A stretch of DNA of 44,820 bases from Bacteroidota bacterium (GCA_018266615.1 JAFEAB010000008.1:1-44820), one strand, 5' to 3'; counted from the stretch's first letter, positions 16,297 to 25,829 are shown. A program made the numbers and translations. The notes: generated by a model not told the origin, from the letters alone.

Positions 16297-17106
16297 TTAA
16301 ACCGATACATTAAAATCTCGCAAGGCATCATTCAGACTGGTCTTTAAATCGGTGCTTGCCTTTCGTTTACCTATGATCAGGGCACAACTCACACCAAAGG
16401 TTCCGGCGGGAAAATCTTTTTGATAGGTTCCGGGAATCACTACACTGTTTTCAGGAACTGAACCTTTCCTTTCTACAGGTTCTTTGCCACTAACATCAAT
16501 AATTTTGGTGGATTGCGTCAGCACTACATTAGCGCCCAATACAGCACCCTTTTCTACTCTTACTCCCTCAACCACAATACAACGGCTGCCAATAAAGCAA
16601 TCATCTTCAATAATTACCGGGCTTGCCTGCAGGGGCTCCAACACCCCGCCAATTCCAACCCCGCCACTCAGGTGGACCCGCTTGCCAATTTGGGCGCAAC
16701 TTCCCACCGTAGCCCAGGTATCCACCATGGTTCCCTCATCCACATAAGCCCCTATATTTACATAGGAAGGCATCAAAACCACATTCTTTGCCAGGTATGC
16801 GCCGTAGCGTGCCACTGCATGCGGAACAGCCCTTACGCCCAATTGGGAATACCCGCTTTTCAGTTTCATCTTATCATAAAATTCAAAGGGAGGTAACTCA
16901 AATGTTTGCATTTGTTGAACCCCAAAATATAAGAGTATAGCCTGTTTCACCCATTCGTTTACCTGCCAGCCTCCGGTAACGGGCTCGGCCACACGAAGCC
17001 TCCCTTTATCTATTTCTTCAATACAGTTTTTTATGGTTTCGCGGTATTTTTCGGAAGTAATCAGTTCCCTGTTTCCCCATACTTCGGTTACCAGTTCCTT
17101 CATCAT
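16297..17106 (-). CDS. dapD: 2,3,4,5-tetrahydropyridine-2,6-dicarboxylate N-succinyltransferase
   Basis: DapD (269 residues, normal length) transfers succinyl from succinyl-CoA to tetrahydrodipicolinate in the succinylase branch of diaminopimelate and lysine synthesis. The sequence shows an N-terminal helical domain and then hexapeptide repeats of a left-handed beta helix (YVNIGAYVDEGTMVDTWATV, GVGIGGVLEPLQASPVIIED, FIGSRCIVVEGVRVEKGAVLGANVVLTQ), ending with the IPGTYQKD loop. The reductase that makes its substrate, DapB, is at 26486. The gene is divergent from the GT9 gene at 17160, with 53 bases between starts. Cytoplasmic homotrimer. Confidence 0.96.
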   Translation of the reverse strand: MMKELVTEVWGNRELITSEKYRETIKNCIEEIDKGRLRVAEPVTGGWQVNEWVKQAILLYFGVQQMQTFELPPFEFYDKMKLKSGYSQLGVRAVPHAVARYGAYLAKNVVLMPSYVNIGAYVDEGTMVDTWATVGSCAQIGKRVHLSGGVGIGGVLEPLQASPVIIEDDCFIGSRCIVVEGVRVEKGAVLGANVVLTQSTKIIDVSGKEPVERKGSVPENSVVIPGTYQKDFPAGTFGVSCALIIGKRKASTDLKTSLNDALRDFNVSV

Positions 17107-17159
17107 AACTATGATTTTGGCAAATGTAATGCCTCTTCATTTCCTTCTTCGAAGTTTTT

Positions 17160-18188
17160 ATGAATAACTTTGTGCCCGTGCCGGGAATACTAATCATACA
17201 AACTGCTTTTATCGGGGATGTAGTTTTGGCCACCTCGCTGGTAGAGAAAATTCACAGCACCCATCCGGCTGAATCCATCGATTTTCTGGTAAGAAAAGGC
17301 AATGAAAGCCTCCTGGCTAATAATCCCTTTATCCGGGAAGTGCTAATCTGGGATAAGAAAAAAGATAAAAACAAGAACCTGATTTCCCTTGTTGGAAAAA
17401 TCAGAAAGAAAAAATACGAAAGGGTTATTAATGTGCAACGCTTTTTTTCCACCGGATTAATTACCGCTTTATCGGGAGCAAAAGAAAAAGCAGGATTCGA
17501 TAAAAACCCCCTTAGCATTTTCTTTACCCGAAAAATTCAGCATATCATCAACCCTTTCGAACCGAAACATGAAATTGAAAGGAACCAATTGCTGATTGAA
17601 GACTTTACCGGTAAAACCGTTTCAATGCCCCGGCTATACCCTTCCCAAACAGATTTTGAATTTATCCGTTCCTATACCAACCATCCCTTTATTACCATCT
17701 CGCCCACCAGTGTATGGTTTACAAAGCAATATCCGGCCTCGAAGTGGATCGAATTCATCCAATCCATTCCAGCCAATTACTACATAATGCTTTTAGGGGG
17801 CCCGGATAATACCGATGCCTGCGACCATATTTTGAGGGAGGCAAACAGGCCTGAAGTACAAAACCTGGCGGGTAAACTTAGTTTCCTTCAATCGGCAGCA
17901 CTCATGAGTAAGGCCAGCATGAATTATGTGAACGATAGCGCCCCCCTTCATTTTTGCTCGGCTATGAATGCCCCTGTAACCGCCATTTTTTGTTCCACGA
18001 TTCCGGGTTTTGGCTATACCCCTTTATCACAGGAATCATTTATTGTTGAAACCTCCGAAATGTTAGATTGCAGGCCCTGCGGTTTGCATGGAAGAAAAAC
18101 CTGCCCCATGGGGCATTTTAAATGTGCCCTCACTATAAAAAATGAACAATTATTAGCTACTTTGCCTTCCTATGCAATATCAGGATGA
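17160..18188 (+). CDS. GT9-family glycosyltransferase (heptosyltransferase-like)
   Basis: The 342-residue product has the GT9 (ADP-heptose:LPS heptosyltransferase) layout: an N-terminal Rossmann domain starting ILIIQTAFIGDVVLATSLVEK, and a C-terminal nucleotide-sugar domain with FITISPTSVWFTKQYP, MLLGGPDN, LAGKLSFLQSAALMSKA and NDSAPLHFCSAMNAPVTAIF. It would extend the LPS inner core at the inner-membrane face. Cys-rich CRPCGLHGRKTCPMGHFKC near the C-terminus is common in this family. The 3' end overlaps the tsaC start by 17 bases, so the two are probably co-translated. Confidence 0.88.
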   Translation: MNNFVPVPGILIIQTAFIGDVVLATSLVEKIHSTHPAESIDFLVRKGNESLLANNPFIREVLIWDKKKDKNKNLISLVGKIRKKKYERVINVQRFFSTGLITALSGAKEKAGFDKNPLSIFFTRKIQHIINPFEPKHEIERNQLLIEDFTGKTVSMPRLYPSQTDFEFIRSYTNHPFITISPTSVWFTKQYPASKWIEFIQSIPANYYIMLLGGPDNTDACDHILREANRPEVQNLAGKLSFLQSAALMSKASMNYVNDSAPLHFCSAMNAPVTAIFCSTIPGFGYTPLSQESFIVETSEMLDCRPCGLHGRKTCPMGHFKCALTIKNEQLLATLPSYAISG

Positions 18189-18741
18189 TATAGAAAATGC
18201 TTTGCACACGCTTCAAACCGGCGGGATTATACTATACCCCACCGATACAGTTTGGGGAATTGGCTGCGACGCCACCAACCCGGAGGCTGTGGCTAAAATA
18301 TACCGGCTTAAAAACAGAAACGAAGAAAAAAGCATGATCATTTTACTGGCATCTGAATCAGCAATTCAAAAATATACCCGGCAAGCCAATCTAAAAACCT
18401 ACGATTACCTAAAAGGAATTACCACCCCGGTAACCATGATTTATTCAGATGCGATAAACCTTGCTCCCAACATAATAAATGCAGATGGCAGTGTGGGAAT
18501 TCGAGTGGTTAAGGATCCTTTCTGTAGAAGCCTGATTCAGGCATTAGGCAGGCCGATAGTTTCTACCTCGTCTAATATTTCGGGTTATCCCCCTCCGGCT
18601 TTATTTATGGATATTGACAAGAAAATCATTAACGGAGTGGATTATGTGGTGAAACACCGCCAGGATGACCAGACCCCCGCCCGGCCAAGTATGGTAATCC
18701 GAATGAAAGGAGATGGAGATTATGAAATTCTTAGAAGGTAA
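18172..18741 (+). CDS. tsaC: L-threonylcarbamoyladenylate synthase (Sua5/YrdC/TsaC family)
   Basis: The 189-residue single YrdC domain makes threonylcarbamoyl-AMP from Thr, bicarbonate and ATP for t6A modification of ANN-decoding tRNAs. Diagnostic motifs are ILYPTDTVWGIGCDA near the N-terminus, KIYRLKNRNEEKSM, and IVSTSSNISG. No Sua5 C-terminal extension is present. The start lies 17 bases inside the GT9 gene. The 3' end converges on the reverse-strand beta-barrel gene and overlaps it by 11 bases. Confidence 0.93.
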   Translation: MQYQDDIENALHTLQTGGIILYPTDTVWGIGCDATNPEAVAKIYRLKNRNEEKSMIILLASESAIQKYTRQANLKTYDYLKGITTPVTMIYSDAINLAPNIINADGSVGIRVVKDPFCRSLIQALGRPIVSTSSNISGYPPPALFMDIDKKIINGVDYVVKHRQDDQTPARPSMVIRMKGDGDYEILRR

Positions 18742-19315
18742 GTCCCAAACCCAGGTGGATAGTCTGGCTCTTCCATTTATCCTGGTTGTCGATATCATTT
18801 AACTCACTCAGCCCAACCCCATAGCGGCCATATAATCTCACCTTAGAAATATTTAACTGGATACCGGCCAGCATACTGAAATCTCCATTCTTAAAAGCCT
18901 GCTTTCCATTTTGCAAAAGCGTATTATCCTTATTCATTAATATTCCGTATTGAGGGCCAACCAGGAGGGCTACATATTTATTAGGCTTAATGCTCAACAG
19001 GATTGGAATATTGAGATACTGAAGCTTAACACTCGAAATTTTATTAAACTGATACACTTGTGAAAATTTATCGGTAGTGTCGATATTCACCTGGCTAAAA
19101 TAAACTTCGGGTTGAATTCCAATGACCTTTCCCAGGCCTATTTCGAGTTGGCCACCCAGATGGTAGCCGTATGAAAACTGATCACTAAAAGATTTCCCGG
19201 TAAGTTTTTTAATATCGGTTCCCACTTTAACTCCAAGGTGGATGCCTTGAGCAAAAACAGTTCCGGAAAAAAGGCCAAGTCCTATAAGAACAATCGTAAC
19301 AAAATTTCTTTTCAT
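18731..19315 (-). CDS. PorT-family outer-membrane beta-barrel protein
   Basis: The 194-residue product has a signal peptide (1-22, ending TVFAQ) and eight or so alternating strands ending GLGLTF with a C-terminal Phe. Segments such as YHLGGQLEIGL, IGIQPEVYFSQV and KLQYLNIPILLSIKP are typical of the small Bacteroidota 'PorT/OMP_b-brl_2' barrels. The role is unknown. A second barrel of similar type is at 27343. Its 3' end overlaps tsaC tail to tail. Confidence 0.85.
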   Translation of the reverse strand: MKRNFVTIVLIGLGLFSGTVFAQGIHLGVKVGTDIKKLTGKSFSDQFSYGYHLGGQLEIGLGKVIGIQPEVYFSQVNIDTTDKFSQVYQFNKISSVKLQYLNIPILLSIKPNKYVALLVGPQYGILMNKDNTLLQNGKQAFKNGDFSMLAGIQLNISKVRLYGRYGVGLSELNDIDNQDKWKSQTIHLGLGLTF

Positions 19316-19576
19316 AAAATATTCAGGTTTGGATGAATGAAATTAGAGGGGATTTCCAATATGAATACATACAGGTTTGTTAAATAGGATAGAAAGTTGC
19401 TTATCGGGTATCAAAAATATTGGGAAGAAAAAGAAATAAATAAATGAAATGCCAGGTGAAAAAGAAGAATTCAAAAATGGATTACCTGAAATTGAAATTC
19501 CGGATTTCCAAATAGGGCATCCATCGCAATGTATGGCTGATAAAATTCCATTTTAAAGATTAGCAATTCAATGAAT

Positions 19577-19608
19577 TTTGGCATTCTCGAAAAATTCACC
19601 TAAATTTG
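19577..19608 (+). promoter_or_regulatory. Promoter of the DEAD-box helicase gene
   Basis: TTTG (19577-19580) and TAAATTTG (19601-19608) with a 20-bp spacer match the Bacteroidetes vegetative consensus exactly. Transcription should start near 19615, leaving a leader of about 175 bases before the ATG. Confidence 0.75.
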
Positions 19609-19791
19609 CGCCGGAATTTTTAACCGGACTGCATAACATGTTCAGTCGCTGTTGAAACCGGGCATTGATTTTTTTCAGACTCTCTTCCTTTTTCAGCTCA
19701 ACAGCCCGTAGCATAATATGTTTTCCTTTTTTTAACCAATAGAATTAATGGGTAGCTCTACTCCATAGGGCACCCGTAACGAAAGAAAATT
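19609..19791 (+). promoter_or_regulatory. Long 5' leader of the helicase mRNA
   Basis: There is no open frame of note. Short complementary elements (CCGG pairs at about 19611-19627) and T-rich tracts (19668-19673, 19731-19736) are visible. Cold-induced RNA helicase mRNAs in other bacteria often have long regulatory leaders; that this is one is inference. The rest of the 19316-19576 gap shows no feature. Confidence 0.45.
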
Positions 19792-21516
19792 ATGAACAGC
19801 TTCGAAGCCCTCGGGCTAAATGAACAACTGGTTGCATCCGTAACTGATCTTGGATTTGAAAATCCAACCCCTATCCAGGAAAAGGCCATACCCATTCTTA
19901 TTTCGGGCACAACCGATTTTGTGGGACTGGCACAAACTGGTACCGGGAAAACCGCAGCCTTTGGGTTGCCATTAATACAACTTATTAATCCGCAAGACAA
20001 ATTTCCACAGGCATTAGTAGTATGTCCCACCAGGGAACTATGTCTGCAAATCACCAACGACCTTCAGAATTTCAAAAAGAAAATCCGGGGAGTGAATGTG
20101 GAAGCGGTATATGGCGGGGCATCCATCACCATGCAAATAAGGAACCTCCGCCAGGGAGTGCAAATAGTTGTAGCAACGCCAGGCAGGTTAATTGACCTGA
20201 TAGAAAGAAAAGCAGTAGACCTTCAAAAAGTAAAGTATGTAGTATTGGATGAAGCCGATGAAATGCTCAATATGGGCTTTCGCGATGATATTGATTTCGT
20301 TTTAAAGAATACTGTTAACCGGGAAAGTATCTGGTTATTTAGCGCTACCATGCCGCCGGAAGTTAGGGCCATCTCGCGCAACTTTATGGAAAGCCCGAAG
20401 GAAGTTACGGTAGGAAAAAAGAACAGCGGCAATGCTAATATCGTTCATAACTACTACATCTGCGCGGCACACCAACGATACGAAACCCTTAAGCGCCTGA
20501 TCGATTTTAACCCGGGTATGTATGGGATTATTTTTTCCCGGACAAAAGCAGATGCTCAGGAAATATCCGAAAGGCTATCAAAAGCCGGATACGATATTGA
20601 GGCGCTTCATGGCGACCTCACCCAGCAGCAACGCGATAAAGTGATGGGAAGGTTCCGGGCTAAAACCCTTCAACTCCTCATAGCCACCGACGTGGCAGCG
20701 CGGGGGATTGATGTGGATGGTATCACCCATGTAATAAATTATGAGCTTCCGGATGATATGGAAGTTTACACCCATCGCAGTGGCCGTACTGCCCGTGCAG
20801 GGAAAAGTGGAATCTCTATCTCCATTTGCCATGTGAGGGAAATTTATAAGATCCGCCAATTGGAAAAAATGGTAAATGCCAGCTTCCATAAAGTGGACAT
20901 TCCCCTGGGAAAAGAAGTTTGCCGTAAACAATTCTTCCATTTTATGGACCGCCTAATAGCAGCGGATATTTCCAATGGAGATTATGAAACATTTCTTCCC
21001 GACCTCATGGAAAGGTTTGCTCATGTTTCGAAGGAAGAAGTTTTACAAAGAGTGGCCGCCCTCGAATTCAGCCATTTCCTTAAATATTATGAAAACGCAG
21101 AAGACCTGAATGTAAAAGAATCAAGGACTGCGCGTAACGATAACCGGGAGTATGGAAAACCAGGAAACGCCCGTAGGGAAAGAGGAAATTACAACAACCG
21201 GGATAATGGGTTTACCCGCCTGTTTATTAACCTGGGAACCAAGGATGGATTTTATAAGGCCAGCTTCCTTCAGTTTATACTGGATGAGAGCAACCTTAAA
21301 AAAGATACCCTGGGAAAAATTGATTTAAGGGAAATGAACAGTTGGGTGGAAGTGGATCGTTCTGTTGCAGGAAAAATGATTCGTTCGCTGGATGGTAAAC
21401 GTTTTAATAACCGGGCCGTGCGAATGAATGAAGCTGATGGCGGGTTCAAACGGCCTTCCGACGACGGTATGCCGCGCGGAGGTAACAGAACCAAAAAAGA
21501 AAGAAACATCTTCTAA
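19792..21516 (+). CDS. DEAD-box ATP-dependent RNA helicase with DbpA-like RNA-binding domain
   Basis: The 574-residue product has the full DEAD-box set: Q-motif (F4 and PTPIQ at 25-29), Walker A AQTGTGKT (47-54), PTREL, TPGR, DEAD (about 152-155) in LDEADEMLNMGF, SAT (about 184), ATDVAARGID and HRSGRTARAG. A basic, Arg/Asn-rich linker follows, and then a C-terminal domain (FTRLFINLGTKDGFY to RFNNRAVRMNEAD) resembling the DbpA RRM that targets 23S rRNA. It probably acts in ribosome assembly or cold adaptation. A long leader precedes it and a strong terminator follows. Confidence 0.95.
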   Translation: MNSFEALGLNEQLVASVTDLGFENPTPIQEKAIPILISGTTDFVGLAQTGTGKTAAFGLPLIQLINPQDKFPQALVVCPTRELCLQITNDLQNFKKKIRGVNVEAVYGGASITMQIRNLRQGVQIVVATPGRLIDLIERKAVDLQKVKYVVLDEADEMLNMGFRDDIDFVLKNTVNRESIWLFSATMPPEVRAISRNFMESPKEVTVGKKNSGNANIVHNYYICAAHQRYETLKRLIDFNPGMYGIIFSRTKADAQEISERLSKAGYDIEALHGDLTQQQRDKVMGRFRAKTLQLLIATDVAARGIDVDGITHVINYELPDDMEVYTHRSGRTARAGKSGISISICHVREIYKIRQLEKMVNASFHKVDIPLGKEVCRKQFFHFMDRLIAADISNGDYETFLPDLMERFAHVSKEEVLQRVAALEFSHFLKYYENAEDLNVKESRTARNDNREYGKPGNARRERGNYNNRDNGFTRLFINLGTKDGFYKASFLQFILDESNLKKDTLGKIDLREMNSWVEVDRSVAGKMIRSLDGKRFNNRAVRMNEADGGFKRPSDDGMPRGGNRTKKERNIF

Positions 21517-21524
21517 ATAAAATC

Positions 21525-21548
21525 AACCGCCAAATGGCGGTTTTTTTT
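21525..21548 (+). terminator. Intrinsic terminator after the helicase gene
   Basis: CCGCC (21527-21531), loop AAAT, GGCGG (21536-21540), then eight T (21541-21548). The T-run overlaps the stop codon region of the convergent metallophosphoesterase gene by two bases. Confidence 0.92.
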
Positions 21549-22791
21549 ATACCAGTTCAATTAAAGTAATTTCCGGGAGAATGCCTACCCTTCCGGGATA
21601 ACCAATGCAACCAAACCCCCGGTTTACGTAAAGTTTTTGCTTTCCTTCTTCGTACAAACCAGCCCATTGCTTATATACATATTCAATGGGACTCCACTTA
21701 AACCCGGGAATTTCAACCCCAAACTGCATACCATGGGTATGGCCACTCAGCATCAGGTCGATATCGGGGTATTTAGACCTGATTTCTGCATCCCAATGAC
21801 TGGGATCGTGGCTCATCAGAATTTTAAAAGGATACCTTTCGCAACCCCGGTAAGCCGGTTCCATCTTTCCATGTTTTGGGAACCTGCTTTTGGCGCTCCA
21901 GTTTTCGATTCCTATCAGGGCAATTTCGGCATTTCCCCTTTTTAAAATTACATGTTCATTCATCAGTAATCGCCAACCCATACCGGCCTGCACCGCTTTC
22001 AATTTATCGAGGTTTTGCGCCTTCGTTAATCCATCTTGTGGCCAGGAAACATAATCGCCGTAATCGTGATTGCCCAAAACAGAATACACCCCCATTGGCG
22101 CCGAAATTTGGGAAAACATGCGATGATAATTCTCCATTTCGGAGGCTTTATCATTTACCAGATCGCCGGTAAATAAGATGATGTCGGCTTTTTGCGCCAT
22201 TATTTTATCCACTCCCCGGGAAACAGCGCGTTGATCCATAAATGTACCGCTGTGGATATCGCTGATATGTAAAATGCGAAACCCTTTAAATTCATCCGGA
22301 AGATTTGGAAATGAAATTTTCTGTTTGACAAGGGTGTAGTTATACTGATTCCTGAACCCATAAAGAAAAGTACCCAACAGTCCCGAGCCGGCAGCAATGC
22401 CAATCCAACTCAGAAATGAAGAACGGGTTATCCCCTGGCCATTGCCGGGGTTAGCCGCCGTATCTGCTAAAAACAGTTTGCTACCACCCCATTGAAAAAG
22501 CCGGCGGATATCATCAATCAGGAAAAATGTAGCCGCCAATAGTTTCGCAAAGAACAGCATGGCAATGGCCGAAAATAGATAAGTGCGGATTTTTCTGCCC
22601 ATAACTTCCGGGGAAGTGTACACGAAAAGGAGCAGCCCGGTGATGGAAAGAACTGCTATGCCCCAATAAACTATTCCAACCAACAGCCGGGTTCTGTGAG
22701 AAACGGAAAGGGTCCGGATAACGGAATAGATATAGGCATCTAACAATAGGAAGATGATGATAATGATGATTCCTCCGGTGGTTGACCTCAT
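21547..22791 (-). CDS. Membrane-anchored metallophosphoesterase
   Basis: The 414-residue product starts with about four membrane helices (within residues 1-165, for example GIIIIIIFLLLDAYIYSVI, YWGIAVLSITGLLLFVY and IGIAAGSGLLGTFLYGF). The C-terminal calcineurin-like phosphoesterase domain has all metal motifs: ILHISDIHSG, FTGDLVND, VLGNHDYGD, MSHDPSHWD and LSGHTHGMQFG. The domain order matches the YkuE/UDP-2,3-diacylglucosamine-pyrophosphatase-like membrane phosphoesterases. The substrate is unknown, possibly a lipid-linked pyrophosphate (inference). Confidence 0.92.
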   Translation of the reverse strand: MRSTTGGIIIIIIFLLLDAYIYSVIRTLSVSHRTRLLVGIVYWGIAVLSITGLLLFVYTSPEVMGRKIRTYLFSAIAMLFFAKLLAATFFLIDDIRRLFQWGGSKLFLADTAANPGNGQGITRSSFLSWIGIAAGSGLLGTFLYGFRNQYNYTLVKQKISFPNLPDEFKGFRILHISDIHSGTFMDQRAVSRGVDKIMAQKADIILFTGDLVNDKASEMENYHRMFSQISAPMGVYSVLGNHDYGDYVSWPQDGLTKAQNLDKLKAVQAGMGWRLLMNEHVILKRGNAEIALIGIENWSAKSRFPKHGKMEPAYRGCERYPFKILMSHDPSHWDAEIRSKYPDIDLMLSGHTHGMQFGVEIPGFKWSPIEYVYKQWAGLYEEGKQKLYVNRGFGCIGYPGRVGILPEITLIELV

Positions 22792-22798
22792 TTGAAAA

Positions 22799-23296
22799 TT
22801 AAAATTTAATAAATTCGTTTAACTGGTTTTGAATCGCCTTAAGCGTTGGTAAATCGTGTAATTCGCCTTGTTCATCCATTAATTTATCAACCCGGCTGAT
22901 TGGAAGCCGGTTGGGGTGCACAAGCATCTTCATATGCAGGAGGGAACCGGTAAGGTGTTCCATCCCCCGCAGGTTACCGGCCCTGCCTGTAGCTACGCCG
23001 GTGAGCGCTACTTTTTTATGCCACCAGGACTTTGAGACTTCGGAATTATCCATCATCAATTTTAAAATGCCGGGGTAGGAACCATTATATTCCGGCATAA
23101 CAATTATAAACTTATCGGCAGATCGCAACCATTTTTCCTCCATTTTCCTGAAATCGCCATCCGGATGGAAAACAGGCTGCTCATCCAGGGCCAATAATTG
23201 GTTCTCAACCCCCATTTCATCCAGCATTCGTTGGTAAATCCTTGCTATCTTTTTGGTGAAATTGTCCCGGTTACTGCCGGATATTACTGTAATCAT
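22799..23296 (-). CDS. NADPH-dependent FMN reductase-family flavoprotein
   Basis: From the ATG at 23296 the product has 165 residues: the flavodoxin-like fold of NADPH-dependent FMN reductases (chromate/azo/quinone reductase group). Motifs are ITVISGSNRDNFTKKIA (FMN phosphate loop), DKFIIVMPEYNGSYPGILKLMMD (the typical PEYN-S-PG-LK block) and VALTGVATGRAGNLRGMEHL. The frame is open further upstream to 23572, but that would cover the divergent promoter region and has no conserved sequence. It lies 7 bases from the metallophosphoesterase gene on the same strand, likely co-transcribed upstream of it. Confidence 0.9.
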   Translation of the reverse strand: MITVISGSNRDNFTKKIARIYQRMLDEMGVENQLLALDEQPVFHPDGDFRKMEEKWLRSADKFIIVMPEYNGSYPGILKLMMDNSEVSKSWWHKKVALTGVATGRAGNLRGMEHLTGSLLHMKMLVHPNRLPISRVDKLMDEQGELHDLPTLKAIQNQLNEFIKF

Positions 23297-23410
23297 ATAA
23301 ATCCTACTGTAGGTTTGCAAGCTACCAACAAATATGGTTGCAGCATTGTTTCCTTTTTCTTGCCCCGAATGGCTAATTTTGCCCGGATGGCTACCTGCCA
23401 ACTTTAAAAA

Positions 23411-24088
23411 ATGAAATTTACTTATTACGGACAGTCGTGCTTTGGGGTAAATTGTAACGGAAAGAATCTCCTTTTCGATCCCTTTATTACTCCCAATCCC
23501 AAAGCTTCCCATATCAATATTAACCAAATTGATGCGGATTATATTTTGGTTAGCCATGGGCATGGCGATCATATTGCGGATGTGGAGGCCCTTGCAAAAG
23601 CCACTGGTGCCACCCTGATTTCAAATTTTGAGGTGGGCGAATGGTTCAGGAAAAAGGGAATAAACAAAATTGAGGCCATGAACCTTGGCGGGAAAAAGAA
23701 ATTTGATTTTGGCACGCTAAAATGCGTAAATGCCATCCATTCTTCCGTAATGCCGGATGGAAGCAATGGGGGTAACCCCATGGGATTTGTAATTCAGGGA
23801 GAAAATAATTTTTATTATAGTGGAGATACCGCCCTCACCCTGGATATGCAATTAATCCCATCCTGGGCAAAAATAGATTTTGCAGTTATGCCAATTGGCG
23901 ACTATTTTACCATGGATGCCGCAGATGCAGCCAGGGCTGCCACATTTGTGAACACCCAAAGAGTGGTTGGAGTGCATTATAATACTTTTCCACCCATCAC
24001 CCTAAATACGGATGCAGCAAAAAAAATATTTGAAGAAAATGGAATTGAATTATTACTTCCGGCAATTGGAGAATCCATCAACATTTAA
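23411..24088 (+). CDS. UPF0173 metal-dependent hydrolase (beta-lactamase fold)
   Basis: The 225-residue product has the metallo-beta-lactamase signature HGHGDH (49-54), a second His in NAIHSSVMPDG, the Asp in YSGDTALTLDM and a final His in GVHYNTFPPI. This defines the UPF0173/YtkL family of UlaG-like hydrolases, whose substrate is unknown. It is the first gene of a forward run with parA (15 bases downstream), parB, a DUF5683 gene and dapB. A -7-like TAATTTTG at 23374-23381 precedes it, without a well-spaced -33 element. Confidence 0.9.
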   Translation: MKFTYYGQSCFGVNCNGKNLLFDPFITPNPKASHININQIDADYILVSHGHGDHIADVEALAKATGATLISNFEVGEWFRKKGINKIEAMNLGGKKKFDFGTLKCVNAIHSSVMPDGSNGGNPMGFVIQGENNFYYSGDTALTLDMQLIPSWAKIDFAVMPIGDYFTMDAADAARAATFVNTQRVVGVHYNTFPPITLNTDAAKKIFEENGIELLLPAIGESINI

Positions 24089-24103
24089 GCAAGCGAGAAC
24101 AGC

Positions 24104-24904
24104 ATGGCAAAAATCATAGGTATAGCAAATCAAAAAGGAGGTGTAGGCAAAACCACTACGGCCATTAACCTGGCTGCCAGTTTTGCCATCCTCGAATATA
24201 AAACCCTGTTAGTGGATGCAGACCCCCAGGCAAACAGCACTACGGGTGTGGGATTCGACCTGCACAACGTAACCAAGAGCTTATACGACTGCATGGTTAA
24301 TGAAGCCGAGGTGAAAGATGTTATCCTGAAAACTGCGTTACCCTTTCTTGATCTGGTGCCTTCGCACATTGACTTAGTGGGTGCGGAAATTGAAATGATT
24401 AACCACCCCAACAGAGAGAGCATATTAAAGCAATTATTGGAACCGGTTGTAAATCAATATGACTTTATCGTAATTGACTGTTCGCCTTCCCTGGGGCTGA
24501 TTACCGTTAATGCACTGGTAGCTGCCCACAGTGTGGTGGTTCCGGTGCAAACAGAATTCTTTGCTCTGGAAGGATTGGGCAAATTATTGAATACGGTTAA
24601 GATTGTTCAAAATCGTTTAAACCCCGATTTAAAAATTGAGGGGATTTTAATGACCATGTACGATGGTCGGCTTCGTTTATGCAACCAGGTAGTAAGTGAG
24701 GTTCGGCGGCACTTTGATGAAATGGTGTTTAACAGCATCATCCACCGGAATACCAAACTAAGCGAAGCGCCCAGCATGGGTAAACCCGTTATCCTTTATG
24801 ACTCCGACAGCAAAGGAGCGGTAAACTACCTCAATCTGGCCAAAGAGATTCTTCAGAAAAACAACCTTACAAAAATCCGGCAGGAAGATAAAATCCTCCA
24901 ATAA
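24104..24904 (+). CDS. parA: Chromosome-partitioning ATPase ParA (Soj)
   Basis: The 266-residue product is a Walker-type ParA: deviant Walker A KGGVGKTT (11-18), switch [13 protein letters not shown], Walker [13 protein letters not shown], and [12 protein letters not shown]. ParA forms ATP-dependent gradients on DNA that move ParB-parS complexes. It lacks the N-terminal HTH of plasmid type Ia ParAs, so it is of chromosomal Soj type. It is directly followed by parB (9-base gap). Confidence 0.97.
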   Translation: MAKIIGIANQKGGVGKTTTAINLAASFAILEYKTLLVDADPQANSTTGVGFDLHNVTKSLYDCMVNEAEVKDVILKTALPFLDLVPSHIDLVGAEIEMINHPNRESILKQLLEPVVNQYDFIVIDCSPSLGLITVNALVAAHSVVVPVQTEFFALEGLGKLLNTVKIVQNRLNPDLKIEGILMTMYDGRLRLCNQVVSEVRRHFDEMVFNSIIHRNTKLSEAPSMGKPVILYDSDSKGAVNYLNLAKEILQKNNLTKIRQEDKILQ

Positions 24905-24913
24905 GCATAATAT

Positions 24914-25828
24914 ATGAGCACTCCGAATAAAAAAAATGAGGCCCTGGGGAAAGGTATCCGCAGTCTCCTACAAAATATTGACGCCGATCTCAAAACTACC
25001 GGTGGTGGATTAAGGACGGATGTAGCAGAAAAAACCACTTCCATTTCCCGCATTCCGCTTGATCAGATTGAACCCAATGCCTCCCAACCCCGAAAAGATT
25101 TTGACGAGGTTTCGCTGAGTGAATTATCGGCGTCTATCCGGCTCCACGATATCATACAACCACTAACTGTTTCTCCCCAGAAAAACGGAAAATATAAACT
25201 CATAGCCGGCGAAAGGCGTTACAGGGCGGCAAAATTAGCCGGGTTAAAAGATATCCCGGTTTATATCCGGCAAACTAACAACAGCAGCCTCCTTGAACTT
25301 GCTCTTCTCGAAAACCTGCAACGTGAAAACCTGAATGCTATCGAAATTGCACTTAGTTACCGCAGGTTGATGGAAGACCTGGACTATACCCAGGAGCAGG
25401 TGGCAGAAAGGATGGGAAAAGAACGTTCTACTGTTACCAATTATATCCGGTTGTTAAAACTTCCGCCCGACATCCAGGTGGCGGTAAGAAATGGCAGCAT
25501 CAGTATGGGCCATGCAAGAGCCATTATTAATGTAGATGCAGTGGAAAAACAACTCTTCGTTTTCAGCCAAATTAAAAGCAAAGAACTTTCGGTGCGTCAA
25601 ACGGAAGACCTGGTACGAAACCTCTATGCAGATAAAACTGTTAAATCTGCAGCAAAAACCGAACTATCTCCTACATTCAAAAAAATTGAAGATACCTTAG
25701 CCTCCCGGTTCAGTACCAAAGTTAAACTCAACCATCATAAAAAAGGGTATGGAAGTATTACAATGGAATATTATTCACTGGAAGAACTGAACAGTCTGCT
25801 TGATAAACTTGAAGTAAAAGTTAGTTAG
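24914..25828 (+). CDS. parB: Chromosome-partitioning protein ParB (Spo0J)
   Basis: The 304-residue product has the ParB N-terminal CTPase domain (IPLDQIEPNASQPRKDFDE, the GERRYRAAKLAG box with the conserved RRYRA, and LLENLQRENLNAIEIALSYRRL), a central HTH (TQEQVAERMGKERSTVTNYIRLLKLP) and a C-terminal dimerisation region. It loads at parS sites and spreads as a CTP-dependent clamp. I did not spot a parS-like site within the window. The next gene begins one base after the stop. Confidence 0.97.
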   Translation: MSTPNKKNEALGKGIRSLLQNIDADLKTTGGGLRTDVAEKTTSISRIPLDQIEPNASQPRKDFDEVSLSELSASIRLHDIIQPLTVSPQKNGKYKLIAGERRYRAAKLAGLKDIPVYIRQTNNSSLLELALLENLQRENLNAIEIALSYRRLMEDLDYTQEQVAERMGKERSTVTNYIRLLKLPPDIQVAVRNGSISMGHARAIINVDAVEKQLFVFSQIKSKELSVRQTEDLVRNLYADKTVKSAAKTELSPTFKKIEDTLASRFSTKVKLNHHKKGYGSITMEYYSLEELNSLLDKLEVKVS

Positions 25829-25829
25829 G

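Noticed and set aside
23297..23572. N-terminal extension of the FMN reductase
   Set aside because: It would cover the divergent promoter region and part of the UPF0173 gene on the other strand; the flavodoxin fold starts at the internal ATG.
23297..25828. parS site near parAB
   Set aside because: No sequence close to the usual TGTTTCACGTGAAACA-type palindrome was seen by eye in or around the genes.
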